From Actinomadura luteofluorescens (GTDB lineage Bacteria; Actinomycetota; Actinomycetes; Streptosporangiales; Streptosporangiaceae), in assembly GCF_013409365.1 (NCBI RefSeq), contig NZ_JACCBA010000001.1:3286001-3350000 (forward strand): a stretch of 64,000 nucleotides of DNA. The letters are read 5' to 3'. The position numbers and the translations under genes were made by a program. Shown here piece after piece: positions 9,323-19,699 of the stretch. Within the stretch, counting starts at the first letter, position 1. Each line of letters starts with the position of its first letter. The notes below the pieces were generated by a model, which made no database searches, was not told where the DNA came from, and worked only from the letters and a program-made list of their open reading frames with translations.

Positions 9323-11284
9323 ATGAGCCAGCGAACCCACGAGCACGTCGACGAGCGGACGGCCCGCAAGGTGGCCGAGGAGGCCCGGGAGGCCGAATGG
9401 CGGCTGCCGAGCTTCGGCAAGCAGCTGTTCCTCGGCGACCTGCGCCTCGACCTGATCCATCCGCACCCCCGCCCGTCGCCGGAGCAGCGGGCGAAGGGCG
9501 AGGGGTTCCTCGCCAAGCTCTCCGCGTTCTGCGCCGCCGAGGTCGACCCGGCGCGGATCGAGCGGGAGGCGCGCATCCCCGACGAGGTCGTGCGGGGCCT
9601 GCGCGACCTCGGCGCGCTCGGCATGAAGATCCCCGAGAAGTACGGGGGGCTCGGGCTCAGCCAGCTCTACTACGGCCGCGCGCTGATGGTGGTGGGGTCG
9701 GTCAGCCCGGCGCTCGGGGCGCTGCTGTCGGCGCACCAGTCGATCGGCGTCCCGCAGCCGGTCAAGATGTTCGGGACGCCCGAGCAGAAGGACGCCTGGC
9801 TGCCGCGCTGCGCCCGGGAGGTCAGCGCGTTCCTGCTCACCGAGCCCGACGTCGGCTCCGACCCGGCGCGGCTGCGCGCCACCGCCGTCCCCGACGGGGA
9901 CGGTTACGTCCTCAACGGCGTCAAGCTGTGGACGACCAACGGCGTCGTCGCCGACCTCGTCGTGGTGATGGCGCGCGTGCCGAAGTCGGACGGGCACCGC
10001 GGCGGCATCTCCGCGTTCATCGTGGACATGGCCACGCCCGGCATCACCGTCGAGAACCGCAACGCGTTCATGGGGCTGCGCGGCATCGAGAACGGCGTCA
10101 CGCGGTTCCACGACGTGCGGGTCCCGAAGGCGAACCTGATCGGCGCGGAGGGCGCGGGCCTGAAGATCGCGCTGACCACGCTCAACACCGGGCGGCTGTC
10201 GCTGCCCGCGATCTGCGCGGCGGGCGGCAAGTGGGCCGCCGGGATCGCGCGGCAGTGGTCGAGGGAGCGGGTGCAGTGGGGGCGGCCGGTCGGCGAGCAC
10301 GAGGCCGTCGCGACCAAGATCGCGTTCATCGCGGCGACCGCGTACGCGATGGAGGCGATGCTCGACCTGTCCGGGCAGCTCGCCGACGACGAGCGGGGCG
10401 ACATCCGGATCGAGGCGGCCCTGGCCAAGCTGTGGTCGTCGGAGATGGCGTGCCGCGTCGCCGACGAGCTGGTGCAGCTGCGCGGCGGCCGCGGCTATGA
10501 GACGGCCGAGTCGCTGGCGGCGCGCGGCGAGCGGGGCGTGCCCGCCGAGCAGCTGCTCCGCGACCTGCGGATCAACCGGATCTTCGAGGGCTCCAGCGAG
10601 ATCATGCATCTGCTGATCGCCCGCGAGGCCGTCGACGCGCACCTGTCGGTGGCCGGAGACATCATCGACCCGGACGCGTCCACCGGGCGCAAGGCGCGGG
10701 CCGCGGCGAAGGCGGGCGGGTTCTACGCGCGCTGGCTGCCGACGCTCGTCACCGGCGCCGGGCACCGCCCGAACGCCTACGCCGAGTTCGGCCCGCTGGC
10801 CCGGCACCTGCGCTACGTCGAGCGGGCGTCCCGCAAGCTGGCCCGGTCGACCTTCTACGCGGCGGGACGCTGGCAGGGAGGCCTGGAGTACCGGCAGGGG
10901 TTCCTCGGCCGCATGGTCGACATCGGCGCCGAACTGTTCGCGATGAGCGCGGTCTGCGTCCGCGCCCACGCCGACGCCTCCGCGGAGGGCCCGCTCGGCA
11001 GCACGGGCGCGAACGGCACGGGGCCGGCCACGGCGCCCGGCAAGTCCGCCCTGCTGCTCGCCGACGCGTTCTGCCGCCAGGCGCGCGTCCGCGTCGAGGA
11101 GCTGTTCGAGGGGCTGTGGCGCAACACCGACGCGATGGACGTCAAGCTCGCGCGGGCCGTCCTCGCCGGCGACTTCGCCTGGGTGGAGGAGGGCGTCCTG
11201 GACCCGTCCATCCCGGGGCCGTGGATCGCGCCGTCCGAGCCGGGCCCGAGCGGGCGGGAGGACGTGCACCGGACCATCGGCTGA
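9323..11284 (+). CDS. Acyl-CoA dehydrogenase family protein with C-terminal extension
   Basis: A 653-residue flavin-dependent acyl-CoA dehydrogenase. The FAD/acyl-CoA core contains LTEPDVGSDP, the middle beta domain and the C-terminal helical domain; the likely catalytic base is Glu422 in RIFEGSSEIMHL. About 200 residues follow this Glu, a layout resembling very-long-chain dehydrogenases with an extra helical domain. The start ATG is 44 bases after the aminotransferase gene, so it may be read through from that operon or stand alone. The substrate chain length cannot be seen. It probably feeds beta-oxidation. Confidence 0.85.
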   Translation: MSQRTHEHVDERTARKVAEEAREAEWRLPSFGKQLFLGDLRLDLIHPHPRPSPEQRAKGEGFLAKLSAFCAAEVDPARIEREARIPDEVVRGLRDLGALGMKIPEKYGGLGLSQLYYGRALMVVGSVSPALGALLSAHQSIGVPQPVKMFGTPEQKDAWLPRCAREVSAFLLTEPDVGSDPARLRATAVPDGDGYVLNGVKLWTTNGVVADLVVVMARVPKSDGHRGGISAFIVDMATPGITVENRNAFMGLRGIENGVTRFHDVRVPKANLIGAEGAGLKIALTTLNTGRLSLPAICAAGGKWAAGIARQWSRERVQWGRPVGEHEAVATKIAFIAATAYAMEAMLDLSGQLADDERGDIRIEAALAKLWSSEMACRVADELVQLRGGRGYETAESLAARGERGVPAEQLLRDLRINRIFEGSSEIMHLLIAREAVDAHLSVAGDIIDPDASTGRKARAAAKAGGFYARWLPTLVTGAGHRPNAYAEFGPLARHLRYVERASRKLARSTFYAAGRWQGGLEYRQGFLGRMVDIGAELFAMSAVCVRAHADASAEGPLGSTGANGTGPATAPGKSALLLADAFCRQARVRVEELFEGLWRNTDAMDVKLARAVLAGDFAWVEEGVLDPSIPGPWIAPSEPGPSGREDVHRTIG

Positions 11285-11375
11285 CCCGGCGGGAGATCGG
11301 GCACGACATGCCCGGCGGGCCGCCGGCGCGAGAGGGCGTCCCGCCGTCCCGGGGCGTCCGGCTTCGGCGCGGGAG

Positions 11376-11381
11376 TAGACT
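11376..11381 (+). promoter_or_regulatory. Possible -10 element for the methyltransferase gene
   Basis: The hexamer TAGACT in the 198-base gap after the acyl-CoA dehydrogenase resembles an actinomycete -10 box. No clear -35 box is visible at the right distance, and the call rests on one short match. Confidence 0.25.
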
Positions 11382-11482
11382 GACCCGACCTTCGCGCCAG
11401 AGATCGAGCCGTCCCGACGGGGCGGGGGAACGGTCCGGCGAACGAGAAGCCGAACGCCAACGCACCCAGCGAGCGGGAAGTA

Positions 11483-12304
11483 ATGCAGTCATCTGGTCAG
11501 AAGAAGTCCATCGCAGGCACCCTCCTCAGCCTCCTCGGCAGCGGCCCGAAGAAGGCCGGACCGGCCGCCGGGCCCGCCCCTGACGGGGACGTCGTCCAGC
11601 CCGCCGCCGGAGAGGGCGCGCTGGAGAACCATCTGGGCGGGGACGAGGCCCGCAACTACCGCGAGTACGAGTACCAGACCGTCGCCCCGCACGTCGGCCG
11701 CTCCATGCTGGAGGTCGGCTCCGGGCTCGGGCACTTCTCCGAGCAGTTCGCCGGGCGCCTCGACTACCTCGTCGTCAGCGACAACGACCCGTACTGCGTC
11801 GGCGAGCTTCGCAAGCGCTACGAGGGCAACGACGACGTCGAGGTCATCGACCTGGCCCTGCCCGCCGACATCACGATCCGGCGCAAGGTCGACACCGTCG
11901 TGATGATGAACGTCCTGGAGCACATCAAGGACGACGTCCAGGCGCTGCGCGACCTCGCCGCCGTCACCGAGCCCGGCGGCCGCATCGTCATCTGGGTGCC
12001 CGGCTACATGCAGCTCTACGGCGACTTCGACCGCAAGGTCGGGCACGTCACCCGGTACACACCGGCCACGCTGGAGGCGTCGGTCCGGGAGGCCGGGCTC
12101 GTCCCCGAGGTGCTCAAGCCGATCAACTTCCTGGGCGGGATCGCCTGGTGGTTCGCGGTCCGCCGCGGCGGCGCCGGCTACCCCGACCCCAAGCTCGTCA
12201 AGATCTACGACCGGACGGTGGTGCCGCTCACCCGCACCATCGAACGCTTCGTCAAGCCGCCGTTCGGCCAGACGGTCTTCTGCGTCGCGCGGGTCCCGCG
12301 CTAG
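11483..12304 (+). CDS. Class I SAM-dependent methyltransferase
   Basis: A 273-residue protein with a Rossmann methyltransferase core: motif I LEVGSGLGHF at about residues 76-85, an acidic SDNDP after strand 2, and the motif IV/V segment VVMMNVLEHIKDD. The first 50 residues are Gly/Ala/Pro-rich and probably disordered. A hydrophobic WWFAVRRGG stretch and a long C-terminal helix region follow the core. A purine-rich ribosome site precedes the ATG. The substrate is unknown; similar proteins occur in polysaccharide and lipid pathways. It is followed by a strong terminator. Confidence 0.75.
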   Translation: MQSSGQKKSIAGTLLSLLGSGPKKAGPAAGPAPDGDVVQPAAGEGALENHLGGDEARNYREYEYQTVAPHVGRSMLEVGSGLGHFSEQFAGRLDYLVVSDNDPYCVGELRKRYEGNDDVEVIDLALPADITIRRKVDTVVMMNVLEHIKDDVQALRDLAAVTEPGGRIVIWVPGYMQLYGDFDRKVGHVTRYTPATLEASVREAGLVPEVLKPINFLGGIAWWFAVRRGGAGYPDPKLVKIYDRTVVPLTRTIERFVKPPFGQTVFCVARVPR

Positions 12305-12322
12305 CGGCGCGTTCCTCGCGCG

Positions 12323-12370
12323 GACGGGGACGGGTCACCACCGGTGGCCCGTCCCCGTCGCTTTTTTCTT
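12323..12370 (+). terminator. Strong Rho-independent terminator
   Basis: A 17-pair GC-rich stem (one G-T wobble) with a three-base loop is followed by a run of six T. It ends the methyltransferase transcript. The remaining bases up to 12602 hold no gene that I can support. Confidence 0.9.
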
Positions 12371-12602
12371 GACGCCGAAACGGTATGTCCCGCCTCGCCG
12401 TCCCGGCCCGGGACCGCAAGACTGTGCAGTGGCCGGACGGGGTCCCGGTCCGCCTCTCCGGGCGGAGAAGCACCGCCTGCTTCCGCGGGCCGCGTCCCCG
12501 AAAGGCCAGCCACGAAAGTTCCCGTGTGGTCCGACGGTTCGCGGTGGGGAATCCGGGAGGGGAGGTTCCCCGCCGTGAATCAGGCGACCCCGGGCGCGCG
12601 GC

Positions 12603-15491
12603 TCAGGCGCCGACCTTCGGGGTGGCGAACAGGGCCAGCCGGTGCGCGGTCGCGGCGGCCTCGCCGCGGCTCGCCACCTCCAGTTTGCCGAGGATGTTCG
12701 ACACGTGGACGCTGGCCGTCTTCACCGAGATGAACAGCGCCTCGGCGATGTCGCGGTTGCTGCGGCCCTCGGCGACCAGGCGCAGCACCTCGAACTCGCG
12801 GGGCGTCAGCCCGAGCGGCGCGGAGGCGTCGCCGCGGCGGGGCATCCGCGTGCGGCGCAGCAGGTCGGCGACCCGGTCCGCGAGCGGCCGGGCGCCCAGC
12901 GCCTCGGTGATCTCGGCCGCCGTGCGCAGGGCCGCCGCGGCGGCCTCGTGGTCGCCGGCCGCGAGCGCGGCCTCCGCCGCGCGGGACAGGGCCCCCGCCC
13001 GGTGGTAGGGGTTGGCGAGCGCCTCCCACGCGGCCGCGGCCTCCTCCCAGGCGGCCCGGTCGAGGATGCCGCGCGCCCGGGACAGCTCGGCGGCGAACGT
13101 GAGGCAGTGCGCGTGCTGGAGCGGGCCGCTCGTCATCAGGGCGGCGGCGCGCTCCTCCAGGCGGCGCAGGTGGTCCTCGGCGGCGCCGCCGAGCTCGCCG
13201 CAGGCCGCCGCGCCGACGATCAGCGCGGGCCACGCGTAGCGGGCGTCGTCCGGCATGCCGGTGTGTTCGAGGACGGGCTCCAGCGCCGCCAGCGCGGCCT
13301 CGGGGCGTCCCTCGGCGAAGGCGATGTTCGCCTCCAGCCAGAGGGTGCTGAAGTAGTCCTGCGTCTTCATCCACTTCAGCTTGAGCTTCATGATCTCGCG
13401 TGACCTGGCCAGCCGCGCCCTGGCCGTCGCGGTGTCGCCGCGCACGAGCGCCACCCAGCCGGACAGGACGAGCAGCGAGGTGCGGGTCGTGATGGCGGGG
13501 TCCTGCTCCATGGCGTGGTTCATCACCGCCAGGGCCTCGTCCCACCGGCCGAGCGAGACCAGCGGCTCGGCCTCGTTGATGGACAGGAACGTTCCCTGCG
13601 TGCGGGCCACGCCCCACTGGCGTGCCAGCTCCGCGCCGTGCCCGGCGACGGCGGCGGCCTCCTCGTGCCGTCCGGCCCCCTCCAGGAAGTGCGACCTGAT
13701 CACGTAGTAGCGCAGCAGCACCCGGTGGTTGCCGCTGCGCTCGGCGGTCTGCCCCACCTCGGTGAGGCGGTCCTCGTCCTCGTAGTCGGTGTGGGCGCAG
13801 AACAGGGTGATCAGCGCCTCGGTCTCCGCGACGGGGTCGCCGAGGGCGCGCGCGATGGACAGGGACTCCAGCGCCGCCTCGCGGGCCTCGTCCATGGAGG
13901 TGGTGATGCGCACGTAGTTGCCCAGCGTGGACAGGGCCCGGGCGCGCAGGATGGTCGGCGGGTCGGCCGGCAGCGCGTCCACCGCGGCGCGCAGGTCCTC
14001 GATGAAGCCGGGGCGCGCCACGTGGTAGAGCATGCGGCCGCGCTGTTCGAGCAGCGCCGCCCAGCGGGCGGTGTCGCGCTCGCCGGCGGCGGCCTCGACC
14101 TCCTTCAGCGCGGCGGTGGTCAGCTTGATGCCGCGGTCGAACTCGCCGGCCAGGTCGGCGGCGTTCGCGGCGTCCTCCAGGACCGAGACGTGGTCGGCGC
14201 CGATGCGCTCCGCCGCGTCCGGGACCTTGTCCCACAGCTGGAGGACGCGTTCGAGCATCGCCAGGCACTCGGCGTAGGCGACCGCCTTGCGGGCCTCCCT
14301 CGCGGCGCGCCAGGACGCGACCAGCGCCCACGTGCTGTCGTGGGCCTGCGTCCAGTGGTAGCTCAGCTCGACCCAGAGCCGCCCGGCCGGGACGAGCCCG
14401 GGCTCCTTCTCCAGGGCCTCGGCGTAGCGGGTGTGGAGGCGCGTGAACTCGCCCGGCAGCAGGTCGTCGTGGACGGCCTCGCGGATCAGGGCGTGCCGGA
14501 ACGCGTAGCCGTCGCCGTCCACGACCAGGACGTTGGCGGCGACGGCGGGCCGCAGGACGCGGGTCAGCGCCGCGTCGTCGAGCCGCGACACCGCCGCCAG
14601 CAGCGCGTGCTCGATGCGGGTGCTGCCGCCGCTGGCGTCCCGCAGGACGTCCTGCGTCTCCTCGGGGAGCCGCTGGACGCCCGCCAGCAGCAGGTCGCGC
14701 AGCGACTCGGGCAGCTCGCACGCCAGCGTGCCGTCGTCGTCGAGCAGCGCCTCGATGAACAGGGGGTTGCCCTCGCTGCGGGCCTCGATCCGCTCGACGA
14801 GGCCGGGCGGCGGGGTCTGGCCGAGCAGCTCGGTGACGAGCGCGGCGACGTCGGCGCGGGCCAGCCGGCCGATCTCCGTCCGGCGGACGCGTTCGAGCCG
14901 CTCCAGCCCGGCGAGCAGCTGGCGCAGCGGATGGGTGCGGTGCAGCTCGTCCGACCGGTAGGTCAGGACGACCAGCAGCGGGGCGGCGCCGAGGTTGCGG
15001 ATGAGGAAGGCCAGCAGGTCGCGGGTGGAACGGTCCGCCCAGTGGGCGTCCTCGATGACGAGCACGACCGGGCCGCGCTCGGCGAGCCGCTCCAGCAGCG
15101 TCAGCACGACCTCGAACAGCCGGGCGCGCTCCTCGCCGGAGGCGGCGTCGCTCTCCGGCTCCCCGAACTCGGGCAGCAGCCGCGCGAGGGCGCCGGTGTC
15201 GCCGCGCGGGACGAGCCCCGCGACGCCCTCGATGCCGATGTCGCGGACGAGCCCGCGCAGGACGGTGGTGAACGGCGCGAAGGGCAGGCCGTCGGAACCG
15301 AGCTCCAGGCAGCCGCCGACCAGCGTCCTGGCGTCGGCGTCCCGGCCGAACTCCCTGATCAGGCGGGTCTTGCCGAGCCCGGCGTCGCCGCCGAGCAGCA
15401 CGGCGCCCGGTGCGGCGGCGAGAGCGGCCCGCAACTGCCGCAGCTCGGCCGACCTGCCGATCAGGACGGGACTCATCGCGCGCGCGTTCAC
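12603..15491 (-). CDS. Large LuxR-family (LAL-type) ATP-binding transcriptional regulator
   Basis: A 962-residue regulator. The N-terminal AAA-type ATPase has Walker A GGDAGLGKT near residues 34-42 and a Walker B-like VVLVIEDAHWAD near 140. A long TPR-like helical middle follows, and the LuxR-type helix-turn-helix is at the end (LTPREFEVLRLVAEGRSNRDIAEALFIS...). The length and order match the LAL group of ATP-dependent activators. The GTG start at 15491 is chosen; an ATG five codons in (15476) is equally possible. It lies 42 bases downstream of a CoA transferase gene on the same strand. Its target genes are not evident. Confidence 0.88.
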   Translation of the reverse strand: MNARAMSPVLIGRSAELRQLRAALAAAPGAVLLGGDAGLGKTRLIREFGRDADARTLVGGCLELGSDGLPFAPFTTVLRGLVRDIGIEGVAGLVPRGDTGALARLLPEFGEPESDAASGEERARLFEVVLTLLERLAERGPVVLVIEDAHWADRSTRDLLAFLIRNLGAAPLLVVLTYRSDELHRTHPLRQLLAGLERLERVRRTEIGRLARADVAALVTELLGQTPPPGLVERIEARSEGNPLFIEALLDDDGTLACELPESLRDLLLAGVQRLPEETQDVLRDASGGSTRIEHALLAAVSRLDDAALTRVLRPAVAANVLVVDGDGYAFRHALIREAVHDDLLPGEFTRLHTRYAEALEKEPGLVPAGRLWVELSYHWTQAHDSTWALVASWRAAREARKAVAYAECLAMLERVLQLWDKVPDAAERIGADHVSVLEDAANAADLAGEFDRGIKLTTAALKEVEAAAGERDTARWAALLEQRGRMLYHVARPGFIEDLRAAVDALPADPPTILRARALSTLGNYVRITTSMDEAREAALESLSIARALGDPVAETEALITLFCAHTDYEDEDRLTEVGQTAERSGNHRVLLRYYVIRSHFLEGAGRHEEAAAVAGHGAELARQWGVARTQGTFLSINEAEPLVSLGRWDEALAVMNHAMEQDPAITTRTSLLVLSGWVALVRGDTATARARLARSREIMKLKLKWMKTQDYFSTLWLEANIAFAEGRPEAALAALEPVLEHTGMPDDARYAWPALIVGAAACGELGGAAEDHLRRLEERAAALMTSGPLQHAHCLTFAAELSRARGILDRAAWEEAAAAWEALANPYHRAGALSRAAEAALAAGDHEAAAAALRTAAEITEALGARPLADRVADLLRRTRMPRRGDASAPLGLTPREFEVLRLVAEGRSNRDIAEALFISVKTASVHVSNILGKLEVASRGEAAATAHRLALFATPKVGA

Positions 15492-15533
15492 GTCACAAGC
15501 ATGCCAAAGGGATCGGACATTCCCACCCGAGTA

Positions 15534-16565
15534 TCACTTCGTGAGACGCCAACCCTGGCCCCGGTGCTCGTCCAGCTCCGGGGCCGCCCCCTGGGCGAGC
15601 GGCGGGTGGACGGCCGTCCGGACCGGGCCCTCCTCCTGGACCCTGCGCGACCTGAAGTGATCGAGTTCGAGCATCTCGGCGCGGGTCAGCAGGGGCGCCA
15701 CCGGGGCACCCGCCCGCGTGAGGCGCTCGACGGCCTCCTCGCGGGTGAGCCCGGCGACGGCGGCGGCGACCGCGCCGTCCAGCTCGCCGATCCGCTGGAG
15801 CCGCTCGGCGAACGGGACGGCGGCGTGCTCGCCGATGCCGAGCGCGTGGCACGTCGCCGCCCAGAGCCTCTCCTCGGACACGACGCCGATAGTGATCTTC
15901 TGGCCGTCCTTGGTGGGGTAGACGCCGTAACCGGGCACCGGCCCCACGCCCGACCGCCGGGTCGCCGCCGGGACGGTGCCGACCCAGTGCGCCAGGACGT
16001 CGGCCATGCCGAGGTCGATGCGGTCGCCGACCCCCGTCTCGTGGGCCTTGAGGCAGGCGGCGGTGATCGCGAAGGCGGCCATCGTCGCGGCCGCCATGTC
16101 CGCCAGGGGAAGCTCGTCGGCCTCCGGCGACACGGCGCCCGGCGGGAGCGCGGCCGCGTGGGCGCGGTAGTTGACGTCGTGCCCGGGAACGTCCTTCAGC
16201 GGGCCCGCCGCCCCGTACCCGGACAGGGAGCAGTAGACGAGCCGCGGGTTGAGCGCCCTGAGGGTCTGGTGGCCCACGCCCAGCCGTTCGGCGACGCCCG
16301 GCCTGAACCCCTCGACGAAGACCTCGGCGTCCCCGGCCAGTTCGGTGAGCGCCGCGAGCCCGTCCGCGGTCTTGAGGTCGAGCGCGATGCCACGCTTGTG
16401 CCGGTTGAGGACGTCGAAATGGTCGCGGAACATCCGCATCGGCTCCCCGCCGGGCGGCTCCACCTTGATCACGTCGGCGCCGAGCTGGGCGAGCAGCTGC
16501 GTCGCGTACGGCCCGGGCCGCCACATCGTCAGATCGAGGACGCGCAGTCCGTCCAGCGGCGCCAT
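15534..16565 (-). CDS. CaiB/BaiF family CoA transferase
   Basis: A 343-residue class III CoA transferase that moves CoA between carboxylic acids. The catalytic aspartate is Asp130 in PGHDVNYRA; the N-terminus LDGLRVLDLT and GADVIKVEPP segments are diagnostic. The ATG at 16563-16565 is preceded by GAGGAG and gives the normal family start; the open frame extends upstream without similarity. Substrates are unknown. Relatives act on carnitine, bile acids or 2-methylacyl-CoA (racemase). Confidence 0.87.
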   Translation of the reverse strand: MAPLDGLRVLDLTMWRPGPYATQLLAQLGADVIKVEPPGGEPMRMFRDHFDVLNRHKRGIALDLKTADGLAALTELAGDAEVFVEGFRPGVAERLGVGHQTLRALNPRLVYCSLSGYGAAGPLKDVPGHDVNYRAHAAALPPGAVSPEADELPLADMAAATMAAFAITAACLKAHETGVGDRIDLGMADVLAHWVGTVPAATRRSGVGPVPGYGVYPTKDGQKITIGVVSEERLWAATCHALGIGEHAAVPFAERLQRIGELDGAVAAAVAGLTREEAVERLTRAGAPVAPLLTRAEMLELDHFRSRRVQEEGPVRTAVHPPLAQGAAPELDEHRGQGWRLTK

Positions 16566-16680
16566 GGTGCTCCTCGCGTGTCGGGGACCATCACCGTGCC
16601 GCTGCGCCGCGTCCGGAGTCAAGCGAGCGCTTGGTCGCGAAGGGTTCGCGGGAGCGGCCGCCGCCCCGCGAAGAAGAACG

Positions 16681-16807
16681 GGCCGCACGCCCGGCGCCGG
16701 TCGCTCGGAAGCGACCGGCGCGGGGTGCGGCCCGCCGACTGCTCGGGGAGGCCCGGCGGGCCTCCCCGTCGTCGTGTCCGCCCGGCGCCGGGGCGCCGGA
16801 CGGACAC
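16681..16807 (-). terminator. Cluster of three successive inverted repeats downstream of argS
   Basis: Three separate hairpins lie in the 265-base gap after argS. One at 16774-16807 has 15 pairs with one wobble, one at 16745-16767 has 10 pairs, and one at 16681-16732 has a perfect 12-pair inner stem with a CGGA-type loop plus an 8-pair outer stem. None is followed by a T run. They probably end the argS transcript or stabilise its 3' end. Confidence 0.6.
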
Positions 16808-16830
16808 GGTCAATGATCAGAACACGTCCC

Positions 16831-18615
<1,785 letters not shown>

Positions 18616-18728
18616 CGCGCGTCTCTCCTGTTCTTGTTTGTCGGTTGCGGGTCGATCCCGCACCGGTGACCGTCCGCGTCCGCGGGGCCGCGGCAACCCG
18701 GGCCCGCGCTCCCGGTCCCCGGTGGGCC

Positions 18729-18908
18729 TAGGCTGTGTCCAAAGTCCCGGCCCACTCCGCTCGCCTGGCGGCTCGCTACGTGACCGGGCCTAGGCGAACG
18801 CGGCATCGCTTCGCGATCTGCCCGGCTCCGCTCGCCTCCGGCCTCGCTCCACCGGCCAGGTCACGCGTTCGCGCGGCATGGCCAAGGCGACTTCGAGACA
18901 GGCCCTAG
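18729..18908. repeat. Structured ~180-bp palindromic repeat element
   Basis: The ends are imperfect inverted repeats of about 18 bases (18729-18746 and 18889-18907). Inside are further pairs such as GCGAACGCG with CGCGTTCGC and the self-complementary TCGCTTCGCGA. It fills the space between argS and the membrane-protein gene and contributes that gene's TAG stop (18905-18907). It looks like an interspersed non-autonomous element rather than a gene. No transposase is present, and copy number cannot be judged from one window. Confidence 0.5.
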
Positions 18909-19645
18909 CCCTTGCTGGACGGGCGTCCCGCGATCAGATCGCTCAGCCGGTCCCCGAGGCGCTGGACGGGGAGGCGGTACCGGCGCTCGCGGGTCAGCGC
19001 CCGCCGCTCCTTGCGGGACCCCTCCGCGTAGCGGCGCCGGGCCCACGGCGAGTCCGGCCGGGCCAGCCGGATCGCCCCGACGATCGCGACGAGCCCGATG
19101 AACAGGCCGATGACGCCCGTCCAGACCTTGCCCTTGAGCAGGGCGATCACCGCGACGCACAGGTTGAACAGCAGGACGGCCGCGATGCCCCACAACCCGT
19201 CCCCGGCGGCGTCGTCCACGCCCAGCGGCCGCAGGCCCAGCAGCATCAGCCCGCAGAGCGCGATCATGATGAAGACGACCTCGACCGACAGCCGGCCCTG
19301 CTCGCTCCAGTAGACGTCCTGGAGGTGCAGGACGAGGGCGAACTCGTCGAGGACGAGCGCGGTGCCCGCCCCGAACACGGCCGCGGCGCCCGCCGCCCAC
19401 CCGGACGAGTCGTCGGTGATCGCCAGACCGCCCACCCCGCCGACGCACATGAACACGAGCCCGAACACGACGTGGTGGATGTGCCGCCCGCCGGGCGTCA
19501 CGTTCCCGGGCCACCACCGCACCTGCCGCCGGATCATCCGCACGCTGAACCGGATGAACAGGAACGCCGCGATGAACGCCACGAAGAAGCAGAACAGCCG
19601 GAGCCGCCCGGCATCCGCGATCTCGCGCGTGAACCAGTCCCCCAC
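18905..19645 (-). CDS. Polytopic membrane protein of unknown function
   Basis: A 246-residue protein from the GTG at 19645, which has GGGGGAAAGG upstream; an ATG at 19687 would add 14 residues. Hydrophobic segments are visible near residues 14-32, 58-78, 83-105, 122-142, 150-170 and 175-195, so about six membrane passes. The C-terminus is strongly basic. The segment with HIHH and the acidic DEFALVLHLQDVYW may be functional but I recognise no family. It is the last gene of the SRPBCC-ArsR-MFS operon, 55 bases below the MFS stop. Its stop codon lies within a repeat element. Confidence 0.65.
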   Translation of the reverse strand: MGDWFTREIADAGRLRLFCFFVAFIAAFLFIRFSVRMIRRQVRWWPGNVTPGGRHIHHVVFGLVFMCVGGVGGLAITDDSSGWAAGAAAVFGAGTALVLDEFALVLHLQDVYWSEQGRLSVEVVFIMIALCGLMLLGLRPLGVDDAAGDGLWGIAAVLLFNLCVAVIALLKGKVWTGVIGLFIGLVAIVGAIRLARPDSPWARRRYAEGSRKERRALTRERRYRLPVQRLGDRLSDLIAGRPSSKG

Positions 19646-19699
19646 ACCCGCACCTTTCCCCCGGGCGGGTAAAGCCCACCTCCGCACCGCCCGGCCCTG

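Noticed and set aside
12642..13403. Long plus-strand frame opposite the LuxR-type regulator
   Set aside because: It is a GC-rich shadow of the minus-strand gene; the translation is low-complexity and lacks any known motif.
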